DNA of 64,000 nucleotides, from contig NZ_CP116383.1 of assembly GCF_028201475.1 (NCBI RefSeq), forward strand, positions 2,170,001-2,234,000, in the 5' to 3' direction. The notes under the pieces were generated by a model. It was given only the letters and a program-made list of their open reading frames with translations. It made no database searches and had not been told where the DNA came from. Of this stretch, positions 44,726 through 54,666 are shown in pieces (positions within the stretch are counted from its first letter, which is position 1; every line of letters begins with the position of its first letter). The position numbers were made by a program, and so were the translations under genes. This DNA is from Vibrio sp. SCSIO 43137. GTDB lineage: Bacteria > Pseudomonadota > Gammaproteobacteria > Enterobacterales > Vibrionaceae.

Positions 44726-45673
44726 ATGAGTAAAATCGATTACCGCTTGATAAAGAAGTTATACCTGTTTCTGGTTGTTGCCGAGGAAGAACACTTTGGC
44801 CGCGCTGCTAAAAGGCTGGGTATGTCTCAGCCTCCATTAACAGAACAGATTAAGGTGCTGGAACAATCACTAAAACTGACACTGTTCGAGCGCTCCCGCA
44901 GAGGGACCAAACTTAGCCCTGCCGGTAAAGCCATCCTGCCACTGGTACAAAGTTTTGCTGACCATATGTTTTCTCTTGAGCAGACAGTAAAAGAGGTTGC
45001 TAATGGTCAGTCCGGAGTCCTGCATATCGGCTCTATAACATCTGCCATGTTTGAAGTGGTGCCCGCCTTAATCGAACACTTTAAGCAGGTGTTTCCGGCC
45101 ATAACCATCTTTGTTAATGAGATAGACAGTGCCGAAGCTATTGAATCACTCTCAACAGGTAAACTGGATCTGGCGTTTGTCCGGGTAGAAGGTGAGCTGG
45201 GCAAAAAACTGAAATCATTACCTTTGTCCGAGGATCGGCTAGGCATTGCTATTCCTGTTAATCACGACATGGTGACTCATTCTCAAATCAAGCTTAGTTA
45301 CTTAGCAAATGAAGCCTTTGTTATGTCATCAAGGCAGGTGAACCCGAGCTACTTTGATCTCCTTACTGAAGCGTGCCGACACAGTGGCTTTAATCCGCGC
45401 ATTCTATATGAGGTACGCTCTATTGCAGCGCAAATCGCTTATGTAAGTTGTGGTCAGGGCATAGCTTTGGTGCCAATGAGTATGCAAAACATGATACCGA
45501 ATAATGTAAAACTGGTACCACTGGCTGAATCTATCTCAGTGGTAACCGCCGCTATGGTGTGGAACCCAGAGCGCAGTCACCCCATGGTTGACTATGCCGT
45601 CAAATGGCTGAAGGAATCATCTGTAAAAGAGTCACTTAGCAGGCCAGATACTAATTATGTATCAGAGCATTAG
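44726..45673 (+). CDS. LysR-family transcriptional regulator
   Basis: 315 residues. The HTH is near the N-terminus: FLVVAEEEHFGRAAKRLGMS then QPPLTEQIKVLEQSLKLTLF. The effector domain includes GVLHIGSITSAMFEVVPALI and YVSCGQGIALVPMSMQN. It starts at ATG 44726 (MSKIDYRL), with GGGAGGG upstream; 44684 is an in-frame alternative lacking support. It lies immediately before a LysE-type exporter in the same direction, the usual arrangement for an exporter regulator, although such regulators are more often divergent. Confidence 0.88.
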   Translation: MSKIDYRLIKKLYLFLVVAEEEHFGRAAKRLGMSQPPLTEQIKVLEQSLKLTLFERSRRGTKLSPAGKAILPLVQSFADHMFSLEQTVKEVANGQSGVLHIGSITSAMFEVVPALIEHFKQVFPAITIFVNEIDSAEAIESLSTGKLDLAFVRVEGELGKKLKSLPLSEDRLGIAIPVNHDMVTHSQIKLSYLANEAFVMSSRQVNPSYFDLLTEACRHSGFNPRILYEVRSIAAQIAYVSCGQGIALVPMSMQNMIPNNVKLVPLAESISVVTAAMVWNPERSHPMVDYAVKWLKESSVKESLSRPDTNYVSEH

Positions 45674-45710
45674 CTAAAGAGTATTTCACTCTGACTAACG
45701 AGATAGTGAC

Positions 45711-45740
45711 AATGTACCTCACTTTAAAGCGAGGTACATT
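45711..45740 (+). promoter_or_regulatory. palindrome enclosing the exporter's ribosome-binding site
   Basis: AATGTACCTC-ACTTTAAAGC-GAGGTACATT is a 30-bp palindrome with only one mismatched pair. The GAGG in its right arm is the Shine-Dalgarno for the TTG start that begins at the next base, 45741. As RNA it could hide the ribosome-binding site; as DNA it could be an operator. Confidence 0.75.
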
Positions 45741-46346
45741 TTGGATATCTATTACAGCTTTGCTGCCATCGCACTGGCAGTGGTTTACATGCCGGGACCG
45801 GGCACTATTAAGTCCATTAACAATGCCATTAACTTTGGATTTTATGGCTCTGTAATTGGTATTTCAGGCCTTACATTAGGCGTATGCGCTGTCGCTGTTT
45901 TGTCTGCTTCGGGGCTTGGTCTTTTACTTATGTCATCACCACAGGCCTTTCGGTTCATCTCCTATTTCGGCGCGGCTTACCTGCTGCGTCTGGCGTTCAA
46001 AATGTGGTTTACTGAAATAACACCTCAGGGAGGCACTCAAACTGACGCTTTCCAAAAACGCAGCGTATTCAGCGAAGGCTTTTTACTGCAATTCTCTAAC
46101 CCAAATGCAATTCTGTTTTTTTGTTCTGTTTTTCCGCACTTTGTTGATGCAAAAGAGAGCTACATAACGCAGTTTTCCATGCTGGTAACCATTTTTTGTC
46201 TGGCCTTTATCTGTGCCCATGCCAGCTATGCACTTTTAGCCTATAAGGCACGCACTCTGTTTACTGAACATAGCAAGGTATGGATAAATAGAATCAACGC
46301 CATTTTGTATCTTCTTCTGTCCAGCTATCTGATTTATGCAGCCTGA
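45741..46346 (+). CDS. LysE/RhtB-family exporter
   Basis: 201-residue inner membrane protein with about six helices. MPGPGTIKSINNAINFGFYG matches the LysE family's N-terminal P-G-P motif, and GFLLQFSNPNAILFFCSVFP matches the N-P-K/N segment in the second half. The start is TTG 45741, with GAGG at a proper distance. Family members export amino acids or related metabolites. The upstream LysR gene probably regulates it. Confidence 0.87.
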   Translation: MDIYYSFAAIALAVVYMPGPGTIKSINNAINFGFYGSVIGISGLTLGVCAVAVLSASGLGLLLMSSPQAFRFISYFGAAYLLRLAFKMWFTEITPQGGTQTDAFQKRSVFSEGFLLQFSNPNAILFFCSVFPHFVDAKESYITQFSMLVTIFCLAFICAHASYALLAYKARTLFTEHSKVWINRINAILYLLLSSYLIYAA

Positions 46347-46543
46347 ATGCAAATACCCGCTCACCAACGCGAAAATGATAATAATTATCAGTACCATATA
46401 AACAGTAATAACAAATCTTTACCCTTAGCAGATTAATTGTCAAAAAATAACCAGATAACGAATAACCCTAACGATCTATAGTTGTTATTAAGATGTCAAA
46501 GCGGGATAATGCGGCATTCTGGTTTTCCTGAACTCAATTAACC

Positions 46544-47125
46544 ATGACTGAATATTTGCTGTTGTTAGTTGGCACTGTGCTGGTTAACAACTTTGTGCTT
46601 GTAAAATTTTTAGGCTTATGCCCCTTTATGGGTGTTTCCAAGAAACTGGAAACTGCAATAGGTATGGGCTTAGCAACAACATTTGTGCTGACACTGGCAT
46701 CGGTTTGCGCCTATCTGGTGGAAACCTATATCCTCACTCCGCTTGGAATAAGTTACCTGAGAACCATGAGTTTTATTCTGGTTATCGCTTTCGTGGTTCA
46801 GTTTACCGAGATGCTGGTACATAAAACCAGCCCGACCTTATATCGCCTGCTGGGTATTTTCCTGCCGTTGATCACCACCAACTGCGCCGTTCTCGGTGTT
46901 GCACTGCTTAACATTAACGAAAATCATGATTTTATCGAGTCCATTATTTATGGCTTCGGTGCAGCAGTCGGTTTCTCACTGGTTCTGATTTTGTTTGCCT
47001 CCATCCGAGAAAGAATTGCGGCAGCAGATGTTCCGGCCCCCTTTAAAGGTGCTTCTATAGCCATGATCACAGCAGGCTTGATGTCACTAGCCTTTATGGG
47101 CTTTACAGGGTTGGTGAAGTTGTAA
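46544..47125 (+). CDS. rsxA: electron transport complex subunit RsxA/RnfA
   Basis: 193-residue membrane subunit of the Rnf-type ion-translocating ferredoxin:NAD oxidoreductase, called Rsx in E. coli, where it keeps SoxR reduced. Six helices; [20 protein letters not shown] and [17 protein letters not shown] contain the paired conserved cysteines. First gene of rsxABCDGE; its stop overlaps the rsxB start. Confidence 0.97.
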   Translation: MTEYLLLLVGTVLVNNFVLVKFLGLCPFMGVSKKLETAIGMGLATTFVLTLASVCAYLVETYILTPLGISYLRTMSFILVIAFVVQFTEMLVHKTSPTLYRLLGIFLPLITTNCAVLGVALLNINENHDFIESIIYGFGAAVGFSLVLILFASIRERIAAADVPAPFKGASIAMITAGLMSLAFMGFTGLVKL

Positions 47126-47703
47126 TGGATGCTATTTTAATTGCCATCATCGCGATTGCGGTACTTGCTGCCATATTCGGTGCCTTCCTTGGCTTTGCCT
47201 CTGTGCGCTTTAAGGTTGAAGCTGACCCGATTGTAGAAAAGATAGATGCTGTACTACCTCAGACTCAGTGTGGACAGTGTGGTTACCCCGGCTGCCGCCC
47301 CTATGCAGAGGCCATCGCTAATGGCGACGATATTACCAAATGTACTCCCGGCGGACAGGCTGCCATAGAGAACATTGCTGAGTTAATGGGTGTCGACCCT
47401 GCCGATTATGCCAGTGAGGGTGAAGAGCCGGTTAAAACCGTCGCCTTTATTCATGAAGATATGTGCATCGGCTGCACTAAATGTATTCAGGCTTGTCCGG
47501 TTGATGCCATTGTAGGCGGAACGAAAGCACTGCATACCGTTATCAAAAGCGAGTGCACCGGATGTGACCTTTGTGTTGCCCCCTGCCCGACTGACTGTAT
47601 TGAAATGATCCCCGTTGAAACAACAATAGATACCTGGAAATGGCAGCTAAATGCGATTCCCGTTGTAGATATCACCAATAAAAAGACAGAGGCCGTGGAA
47701 TAA
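47125..47703 (+). CDS. rsxB: electron transport complex subunit RsxB/RnfB
   Basis: 192-residue iron-sulfur subunit with one N-terminal membrane helix. A four-cysteine cluster motif [20 protein letters not shown] is followed by two ferredoxin motifs, [16 protein letters not shown] and [16 protein letters not shown]. It starts at the last base of rsxA. Confidence 0.97.
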   Translation: MDAILIAIIAIAVLAAIFGAFLGFASVRFKVEADPIVEKIDAVLPQTQCGQCGYPGCRPYAEAIANGDDITKCTPGGQAAIENIAELMGVDPADYASEGEEPVKTVAFIHEDMCIGCTKCIQACPVDAIVGGTKALHTVIKSECTGCDLCVAPCPTDCIEMIPVETTIDTWKWQLNAIPVVDITNKKTEAVE

Positions 47704-47705
47704 CA

Positions 47706-50315
47706 ATGGCTAAGTTATCACTCGTTGAACAGATTCGTCATGGCCATATCTGGAGTTTTCCCGGAGGCGTTCATCCGCAGGAAAATAAGCAGCAGTCGAC
47801 CCAAAAGCCGATTGCCAGAGCAAGCACGCCACATGAACTTATTCTTCCTCTGAAACAACATATCGGCCGCCCGGGTGACTTAAATGTTCAGGTCGGCGAT
47901 CAAGTATTAAAAGGCCAGCAACTCACTAAATTTACTGCCAGCTTTATGCTTCCGGTACACGCACCGACTTCAGGCACAATTACCGCTATTGAACCAAGAC
48001 TGACCGCACATCCTTCAGGTCTTACTGAACTCAGTATTGTGTTGGCACCAGACGGAAAAGAGCAGTGGCTACAAAAAGAGGCCATCGACGATTTTAGATC
48101 TCACTCTCCTGATGAACTGATAGAGGTTATCCGTCAAGCCGGTATTGCCGGTATGGGTGGCGCAGGCTTCCCTACAGCCAGAAAAATTCAGTCCGGTATG
48201 GCGAAAACCAATATTCTGATTATCAATGCCGCAGAGTGCGAGCCTTACATCACTGCTGATGACATGCTAATGCGCGAGCATGCTGACGAGTTTGTTCAGG
48301 GGATTGAGATTGTCTCGCATATCCTTAAGCCGGAACTGGTTGTAGTTGCGGTTGAAGATAATAAGCCGGAAGCGATAGAGGCTCTGCAACAGGCTGCCAT
48401 TAATCTGGATATTGTTATCCGCGCAATACCAACTAAATATCCGTCTGGCGGCGAAAAGCAACTTATAAAGATACTGACCAATAAAGAAGTACCAAAAGGT
48501 GGTATTCCGGCGGATATTGGCGTTCTGGTACAAAACGTGGCCTCTGTCTACGCCATAAAGCGCGCCGTCATTGATGGTGAGCCACTTATCGAAAGAGTGG
48601 TTACCCTGACTGGTAATGCCTTTAAGCAGCCTCAGAACGTCTGGGTAAAACTGGGCACACCTGTTGAAGCCCTGCTTGAAGAGTTTAACTATCAGGCCGA
48701 TAAAAAATATCCCCGCCTGATTATGGGCGGCCCTATGATGGGCTTTGCCCTGCCAGACAGCCGGGCACCAATAACCAAAACAGCGAACTGTATTCTGGCA
48801 CCAACCAAAAAAGAGATATCTCCTAAGCATTACGAGACAGCCTGTATCCGCTGCGGACAGTGCGCTGAAGCCTGCCCTGCCTCACTGCTGCCTCAACAAC
48901 TGTTTTGGTACTCAAAAGATAAAGACCACGACAAGTGTGAAGAGCTGAATATCGCTGACTGTATAGAGTGTGGTGCTTGTGCCTATGTCTGCCCGAGTGA
49001 AATTCCTCTGGTTCATTACTATCGTCAGGCAAAAGCTGAGATAAAAATCAACGCTGAAGAAAAACTGGCCTCTGACAGAGCCAAACAACGATTTGAGCAG
49101 AAAAAAGCCAGACTGGAAAGAGACAAAGCTGAGCGTGAAAATCGCTTTAAGAAAGCCGCTGAAGATCGCCGTAAAGAGAGCAAAAATAGCGGTGAATCTG
49201 ACGCTATTGCAGCTGCTATTGCCCGCGTTAAATCGAAATCTTCCGCCGCTGAACCATCAGCCAAGTCAGCGGTAGCTGCCGCAATAGCCAGAGCAAAAGC
49301 TAAGCAAGCTGAAGCAGCCAAGTCCGGCGAACAGACACCGGACAACAGTGAAATGGCCAAGCTGCGGGAAGAACGCAAGCGACTGGCCCGTGAAAGAAGA
49401 GCGGAAAAAGAATCTAAAGCACAACAAGATTCAGAATCTGCAAGCTCCGAAACCAAAAAGGATGCTGTTGCCGCAGCAATTGCCAGAGCGAAAGCGAAAA
49501 AAGCGCAGCAGGAAAATGCTAAAACTGAAGCAGCTGAATCCTCTGAACCAGAAACAGAGCAAGTGCAGCCTGAGCAGGATAAAAAGAAAGCTGCTGTCGC
49601 TGCTGCTATTGCCAGAGCGAAAGCGAAGAAAGCACAGCAAGCAGATGCTAAACCAGCCGAATCTTCTGAGCCTGAAACAGAGCAAATTCAGCCTGAACAG
49701 GACAAGAAGAAAGCCGCTGTTGCTGCCGCTATTGCAAGGGCGAAAGCGAAGAAAGCGCAACAGGAAAATGCTAAAGCTGAAACAGCTGAATCTTCTGATC
49801 CAGAAACAGAGCAAGCTCAGCCTGAGCAGGATAAAAAGAAAGCTGCTGTCGCTGCTGCTATTGCCAGGGCAAAAGCGAAGAAAGCGCAGCAGGAAAATGC
49901 TAAAACTGAAGCAGCTGAATCCTCTGATCCAGAAACAGAGCAAGCTCAGCCTGAGCAGGATAAAAAGAAAGCTGCTGTCGCTGCTGCTATTGACAGAGCG
50001 AAAGCGAAGAAAGCGCAGCAGGAAAACGCTAAAGCTGAAACCAGCGAGCCTTCTGAACCAGAAATAGAGCAAGCTCAGCCTGAGCAGGATAAAAAGAAAG
50101 CTGTTGTCGCTGCCGCTATTGCCAGAGCGAAAGCAAGAAAAGCGAAGCAAGAAAGTGCTGATACTGAAACAGCTAAACCTTCTGAACCTGAAGCAGAGCA
50201 AGCTCAGCCTGAGCAAGATAAGAAGAAAGCCGCTGTTGCTGCCGCTATTGCAAGGGCAAAAGCAAGAAAAGCGCAAAAAGAACAGTTGCAAAATGATACA
50301 AAGGAGACTGACTAG
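47706..50315 (+). CDS. rsxC: electron transport complex subunit RsxC/RnfC with long repeat tail
   Basis: 869 residues. The N-terminal part is conserved: [16 protein letters not shown], an NADH/FMN-binding Rossmann region ([40 protein letters not shown]) and two ferredoxin motifs, [12 protein letters not shown] and [13 protein letters not shown]. From residue ~440 the protein is charged coiled coil. The last ~290 residues consist of about seven units of ~43 residues, [15 protein letters not shown] plus an acidic E/Q/P stretch. The tail is longer than E. coli's (740 residues in total). Confidence 0.96.
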   Translation: MAKLSLVEQIRHGHIWSFPGGVHPQENKQQSTQKPIARASTPHELILPLKQHIGRPGDLNVQVGDQVLKGQQLTKFTASFMLPVHAPTSGTITAIEPRLTAHPSGLTELSIVLAPDGKEQWLQKEAIDDFRSHSPDELIEVIRQAGIAGMGGAGFPTARKIQSGMAKTNILIINAAECEPYITADDMLMREHADEFVQGIEIVSHILKPELVVVAVEDNKPEAIEALQQAAINLDIVIRAIPTKYPSGGEKQLIKILTNKEVPKGGIPADIGVLVQNVASVYAIKRAVIDGEPLIERVVTLTGNAFKQPQNVWVKLGTPVEALLEEFNYQADKKYPRLIMGGPMMGFALPDSRAPITKTANCILAPTKKEISPKHYETACIRCGQCAEACPASLLPQQLFWYSKDKDHDKCEELNIADCIECGACAYVCPSEIPLVHYYRQAKAEIKINAEEKLASDRAKQRFEQKKARLERDKAERENRFKKAAEDRRKESKNSGESDAIAAAIARVKSKSSAAEPSAKSAVAAAIARAKAKQAEAAKSGEQTPDNSEMAKLREERKRLARERRAEKESKAQQDSESASSETKKDAVAAAIARAKAKKAQQENAKTEAAESSEPETEQVQPEQDKKKAAVAAAIARAKAKKAQQADAKPAESSEPETEQIQPEQDKKKAAVAAAIARAKAKKAQQENAKAETAESSDPETEQAQPEQDKKKAAVAAAIARAKAKKAQQENAKTEAAESSDPETEQAQPEQDKKKAAVAAAIDRAKAKKAQQENAKAETSEPSEPEIEQAQPEQDKKKAVVAAAIARAKARKAKQESADTETAKPSEPEAEQAQPEQDKKKAAVAAAIARAKARKAQKEQLQNDTKETD
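49455..50270 (+). repeat. in-frame ~129-bp repeats in rsxC
   Basis: About six full units plus a partial one, each encoding [19 protein letters not shown] followed by an acidic segment ending PEQDK. Units 3 and 4 are almost identical; shorter related units begin near 49200. Confidence 0.9.
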
Positions 50316-51362
50316 TGGCTCTATTTATTGCCAGCTCACCTCATGCTCATAGTAAGAAGAGAACCACTGAGCTAATGAAATGGGTTCTGCTAGCCGCCCT
50401 GCCGGGACTCGCAGCCCAGAGCTACTTTTTCGGCTGGGGTACACTCCTGCAACTGCTAATTGCTCTCATAATGGCAGTTGCACTCGAAGCCGGAGTGATG
50501 TTACTCAGAAAACGTCACCCAATGTCTGCCCTGAGAGATCACAGTGTGATTGTAACCGCATGGCTGCTGGCCGTGGCTATACCGCCGTTATCCCCCTGGT
50601 GGATACTGTTTATCGGTCTGTTTTTTGCCGTAGTGGTCGCCAAACACCTATACGGCGGCTTAGGTCAGAATCCGTTTAATCCGGCAATGGTGGCCTATAT
50701 AGTTTTACTTGTCTCCTTTCCGGTTCAGATGACAAGCTGGATTGCACCGGGCGACCTTAGCCCGAACAGTGTCAGCCTGTATGATGCATGGAAACTGATC
50801 TTTACCGGATTCAGTGATGACGGTCTCTCCCTTCAGCAAGTGCGGACAAGTATAGACGGCATAACCATGGCAACCCCGCTGGATGGGTTTAAAACGGCCA
50901 TTGCAGGCGGCGCATCTGCTGAAGAATTTCTTAACAGCTCGATATATTCCTTACTGGCCGGCAAGGGCTGGGAATGGGTTAATCTGGCCTACTTACTCGG
51001 TGGGCTGCTGCTTATCCGTCAAAAGATTATTCAGTGGTATATCCCTGTATCTCTGATTGCTACATTGCTGTTAGTCAGCAGCCTTGGCTACATAATCTCA
51101 CCAGAGACGCAAGCATCACCACTGCTGCACCCTATTCTCAGGTGCAACCATGATTGGTGCCTTCTTTATTGCTACTGATCCGGTAACGGCTTCAACAACC
51201 GTTAAGGGCAGGTTGATATTTGGGGCTCTTATCGGTTTGCTGATTTACATTATTCGTATCTGGGGAGGATTCCCTGACGGTGTGGCATTTGCTGTCCTAA
51301 TTGCCAATATGGCAGTACCTCTGATGGATCACTACACAAAACCAAGAACTTACGGGCACTAG
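50315..51362 (+). pseudogene. rsxD: rsxD/rnfD interrupted by a single-base frameshift
   Basis: Membrane subunit with covalently bound FMN. The first frame (50315-51178) is normal through residue 272 (SPLLH), then shifts. The continuation is in the +1 frame: an extra C near 51131 (CACCCTATTC for expected CACCTATTC) restores [20 protein letters not shown] and runs to 51362, giving ~349 residues. The flavinylation threonine, Thr187 in [10 protein letters not shown], lies before the break. If real, the last three helices are lost. One base error in the assembly would explain it equally well. Confidence 0.88.
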
Positions 51363-51371
51363 AGAGGAAGT

Positions 51372-52007
51372 ATGTTAACCGCAATAAGAAAAAACGGGGT
51401 CACATTAGCCATCTTTGCCTGCGCCTGTACCGGCTTGGTTGCTGTGACTTATGCCCTGACCAAAGACACCATCAAGGCTCAGGAAGTGAATCAGCTAAAA
51501 ACAACCCTGAATCAGGTTATCCCCCATCAGCTGTATGACAACGAGCTCTATAAGCACTGTACGATGGTTCAGTCCCAGTTATTGGGCAGTCGCGAGCAAC
51601 AACACGCTTATATCGGTACTCTTGGTTCAGAGAACCGGGCAATGGCAATAGAGACAGTCGCACCAGATGGCTATAACGGCTCTATCAAATTACTAGTCGG
51701 ATTCAACTATGACGGCAGTATTACCGGCACGCGGGTACTTGCTCATCAGGAAACACCGGGGCTCGGTGATAAAGTTGATATCAGGGTCTCTGACTGGATC
51801 TATAGTTTTACCGGCAAAAAAGTAACCGAAAGCAATCTGGACACATGGAAAGTACGAAAAGATGGTGGGGAATTTGACCAGTTCACCGGAGCGACTATCA
51901 CGCCAAGAGCCGTAGTCAAAGCCGTTAAGAATGCCGCTATCTTCTATAATCAGAACCGGGACACCTTATACTCACAGGCAATAAACTGTGGAGGCGACAA
52001 TGAGTGA
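51372..52007 (+). CDS. rsxG: electron transport complex subunit RsxG/RnfG
   Basis: 211-residue flavoprotein with one N-terminal membrane anchor ([19 protein letters not shown]). FMN is attached to Thr175 in [12 protein letters not shown], the family's S/T-GAT-x-T motif. Other blocks: [19 protein letters not shown]. It overlaps the rsxE start by 8 bases. Confidence 0.97.
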   Translation: MLTAIRKNGVTLAIFACACTGLVAVTYALTKDTIKAQEVNQLKTTLNQVIPHQLYDNELYKHCTMVQSQLLGSREQQHAYIGTLGSENRAMAIETVAPDGYNGSIKLLVGFNYDGSITGTRVLAHQETPGLGDKVDIRVSDWIYSFTGKKVTESNLDTWKVRKDGGEFDQFTGATITPRAVVKAVKNAAIFYNQNRDTLYSQAINCGGDNE

Positions 52008-52689
52008 GAACAGAGAACTGTTTAAAAACGGAATGTGGACCAATAACCCGGCACTGGTGCAGCTGCTCGGTTTATGTCCGCTGCTTGCCGTCTCATCAAC
52101 CGTGACCAATGCATTAGGGCTGGGAATCGCGACAACGCTGGTGTTACTCGGCTCTAACCTGTCCGTTTCACTGGTAAGAGATTATGTGCCTAAAGAGATC
52201 CGTCTTCCGGTTTTCGTTATGATCATCGCCTCGCTGGTGACCTGCGTACAACTACTAATGAACGCTTACGCCTACGGATTGTTCCTCTCTCTGGGCATTT
52301 TTATTCCGCTGATCGTAACTAACTGTATCATTATTGGTCGCGCCGAAGCCTATGCAGCACAAAACAGCCCGCTTCCGGCGACCCTTGACGGTCTCTGGAT
52401 GGGGTTAGGGATGACCTCTGTTCTTGTCGTACTAGGCGCAATAAGAGAGATATTGGGCAATGGTACTCTGTTTGACGGCGCAGACCTGTTGCTGGGTGAA
52501 TGGGCATCGGTACTGAGAATCGAAGTGTTTCAGGTTGAAAATAGCTTCCTGCTGGCTCTTCTTCCTCCGGGCGCCTTTATTGCCGTCGGTTTCCTGATCG
52601 CTTTCAAAAATATAATTGACTCGCAAGTTGCAGCCCGAAAACCAAAACAACAGAAAGCTGCCATTGAGCGCGTCAGAGTAACCCAGTAA
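52000..52689 (+). CDS. rsxE: electron transport complex subunit RsxE/RnfE
   Basis: 229-residue membrane subunit related to Rsx[21 protein letters not shown] and [20 protein letters not shown] carry the conserved cysteines. The start is ATG 52000 (MSENREL), preceded by GGAGG; an upstream GTG at 51988 is less likely. Last rsx gene; nth follows 42 bases later, as in other gamma-proteobacteria. Confidence 0.97.
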   Translation: MSENRELFKNGMWTNNPALVQLLGLCPLLAVSSTVTNALGLGIATTLVLLGSNLSVSLVRDYVPKEIRLPVFVMIIASLVTCVQLLMNAYAYGLFLSLGIFIPLIVTNCIIIGRAEAYAAQNSPLPATLDGLWMGLGMTSVLVVLGAIREILGNGTLFDGADLLLGEWASVLRIEVFQVENSFLLALLPPGAFIAVGFLIAFKNIIDSQVAARKPKQQKAAIERVRVTQ

Positions 52690-52731
52690 CGGATTACCAA
52701 TAAATAAAACTCAACACTGAAGCAATAAAAT

Positions 52732-53372
52732 ATGAATAATAACAAGAGAGTAGAGATACTTGAGCGGCTAAGGGAGAACAACCCAAACCCTGAAACAGAG
52801 CTAAACTGGAGCTCGCCATTCGAGTTGCTGATAGCAGTACTGCTTTCAGCGCAAGCCACAGATGTCAGCGTAAACAAAGCCACCGATAAGCTCTATCCAG
52901 TCGCCAATACACCAGAGTCTATTCTTGCCCTTGGTGTCGACGGAGTAAAAGAGTATATAAAAACATCGGCTTATTTAACTCTAAAGCTGAGAACGTGATA
53001 AAAACCTGCAAGATTCTGATTGAGCAGCATAACAGTGAAGTACCTGAAGACAGGGCAGCACTGGAAGCATTGCCCGGTGTCGGCCGGAAAACCGCCAATG
53101 TGGTACTTAATACCGCTTTTGGCTGGCCTACCATTGCGGTAGATACCCACATCTATCGAGTTTCAAACCGAACCAAATTTGCCATGGGTAAAACCGTTGA
53201 TGACGTAGAGAGCAAGCTGCTTAAAGTGGTTCCTAAAGAGTTTAAGCTGGATGTTCATCACTGGTTGATCCTGCACGGGCGCTATACCTGTGTGGCCAGA
53301 AAGCCCAGATGTGGCAGCTGTATCATCGAAGATTTATGTGAATATAAAGATAAAGTCTATCCAGAGGAGTAA
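52732..53372 (+). pseudogene. nth: endonuclease III interrupted by a single-base frameshift
   Basis: DNA glycosylase/AP lyase of base excision repair. Frame one (52732-52998) matches the first ~80 residues (SSPFELLIAVLLSAQATDVS) up to YIKT, then goes out of frame. Frame two (to 53372) has the catalytic lysine in ALPGVGRKTANVVLNTAFGW, Asp in AVDTHIYRVSNRT and the [4Fe-4S] motif CVARKPRCGSCIIEDLC. A missing A near 52974 (ACATCGG for expected ACAATCGG) would join them into ~213 residues. As given, no full-length enzyme is made. Confidence 0.88.
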
Positions 53373-53377
53373 TGACA

Positions 53378-53794
53378 ATGTCAAATGGCCGTATTTTACA
53401 CACCATGCTACGCGTGGGAGATCTAGACCGTTCTATCCAGTTTTACACTGATGTGATGGGCATGGATCTGCTGCGTAAAAACGAAAACAGTGAGTATAAG
53501 TACACTCTTGCTTTCCTTGGTTACGGAGACGAATCACAAGGTGCGGTTATTGAGCTGACTTATAACTGGGGAACGACAGAGTATGATATGGGCAGCGCCT
53601 TTGGCCATATCGCGATCGGGGTAGATGATATCTACAAAACCTGCGACGCTATCAAAGCGGCTGGCGGCAACGTAACCCGTGAACCGGGCCCGGTAAAAGG
53701 TGGTTCAACAGAGATCGCTTTTGTGAAAGATCCTGACGGCTATATGGTTGAGTTGATTCAGAATAAGTCAGCCAGCGCAGGCCTTGAAGGTTAA
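53378..53794 (+). CDS. gloA: lactoylglutathione lyase (glyoxalase I)
   Basis: Isomerises the methylglyoxal-glutathione hemithioacetal to S-lactoylglutathione. 138 residues with metal ligands in [10 protein letters not shown] (His), [10 protein letters not shown] (Glu), [10 protein letters not shown] (His) and YMVELIQ (Glu). The start is ATG 53378 after GAGGAG; an ATG at 53372 overlaps the nth stop. Followed by a terminator. Confidence 0.96.
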   Translation: MSNGRILHTMLRVGDLDRSIQFYTDVMGMDLLRKNENSEYKYTLAFLGYGDESQGAVIELTYNWGTTEYDMGSAFGHIAIGVDDIYKTCDAIKAAGGNVTREPGPVKGGSTEIAFVKDPDGYMVELIQNKSASAGLEG

Positions 53795-53812
53795 TTAAAT
53801 CAGATAAAAATA

Positions 53813-53846
53813 AGAGCCATGAAGAAAGAAATTCATGGCTTTTTTA
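53813..53846. terminator. terminator after gloA
   Basis: AGCCATGAA / TTCATGGCT stem followed by a T-run, between convergent gloA and yecM. Confidence 0.88.
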
Positions 53847-53856
53847 ATACCTGAGA

Positions 53857-54453
53857 TCAGGCTTGCTCTGATTCCACCACTTTCTTCAGGCTATGTGGGT
53901 GGAACTTAATACAGACGCCTTCACGCTTAAAAGCGACTGTCGGATTTGCCAGACGCTCCCCTTCACCTTTAGGGCTGGAAAGCTTGGTTTTTATCCCTTT
54001 GTCTGCCAGTTTATCCCACTCTGTATCGAGTGCAGGAGCGTAGTTTTTGAGGTCGTTCAGAAACTCCTCTGCCGTCAAGCTGTCAGATTCAACCACAAAC
54101 TCAATATGCTCCCACCCTTCCCTCGGATAGCGCTTGCCTGCTGCGGGATAAGGCAGTTCCAGACACTCTATTTTCCAGCCTGCCACTGCCAATGGCTGAC
54201 TAAATTCTAAAACAATAATCGGTCTGCCATTAATCACCGCCTGAGAGATAACCCGGCCATAACTCAGCCACTCTGTATGAGCCGCCTCGGCCACTTTTTG
54301 ATCGTTAATGCGCAAAGCAATATGGTCAGCCTGAAGAGGCTGGATATTCACACCAATATCCGTAGCAAGAGCTTGCACTTTCGTGGCGAAATCTTGCACA
54401 TTTTTTATCATTTCGAATGGTTGTAAATCGTTTGTTAACAAGGGATTGCTCAT
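53857..54453 (-). CDS. yecM: YecM-like VOC-superfamily protein
   Basis: 198-residue protein of the YecM group, which has a vicinal-oxygen-chelate fold and possible metal site. Blocks: LQADHIALRINDQKVAEAAH, PYPAAGKRYPREGWEHIEFV and FKREGVCIKFHPHSLKKVV. No activity is established. The start is ATG 54453 (MSNPLLTND); an upstream in-frame start adds an unlikely hydrophobic stretch. Divergent from argS, as in E. coli. Confidence 0.88.
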   Translation of the reverse strand: MSNPLLTNDLQPFEMIKNVQDFATKVQALATDIGVNIQPLQADHIALRINDQKVAEAAHTEWLSYGRVISQAVINGRPIIVLEFSQPLAVAGWKIECLELPYPAAGKRYPREGWEHIEFVVESDSLTAEEFLNDLKNYAPALDTEWDKLADKGIKTKLSSPKGEGERLANPTVAFKREGVCIKFHPHSLKKVVESEQA

Positions 54454-54666
54454 AATCATCTGTCTAAAAGGAAAGAAACAGACATATATTATCAGCAAGG
54501 GAGAAAAATTAGGAAATTTTACTTGTTATTATCTGTTAGAAGCTCTGTTTCCCTGATACTATAAATGCCATTTTATGAATCCAAATTAGATATGCATTCA
54601 TTTCCATTAGAGTGGAAACTGGGCGTATTGCATAAATAACAATTCTCAGAATTGAAGGAAACGCGT

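Noticed and set aside
48267..48830. 187-residue minus-strand open frame inside rsxC
   Set aside because: Antisense to the well-conserved NADH/FMN-binding part of RsxC.
49348..50067. 239-residue Lys/Leu-rich open frame in another forward frame of rsxC
   Set aside because: Frame-shifted reading of the same repeats; no start signal or plausible protein.
49431..50291. 286-residue open frame on the minus strand across rsxC repeats
   Set aside because: It is the antisense of the Ala/Lys-rich repeats; low-complexity Phe/Leu/Arg composition comes from the repeat itself.
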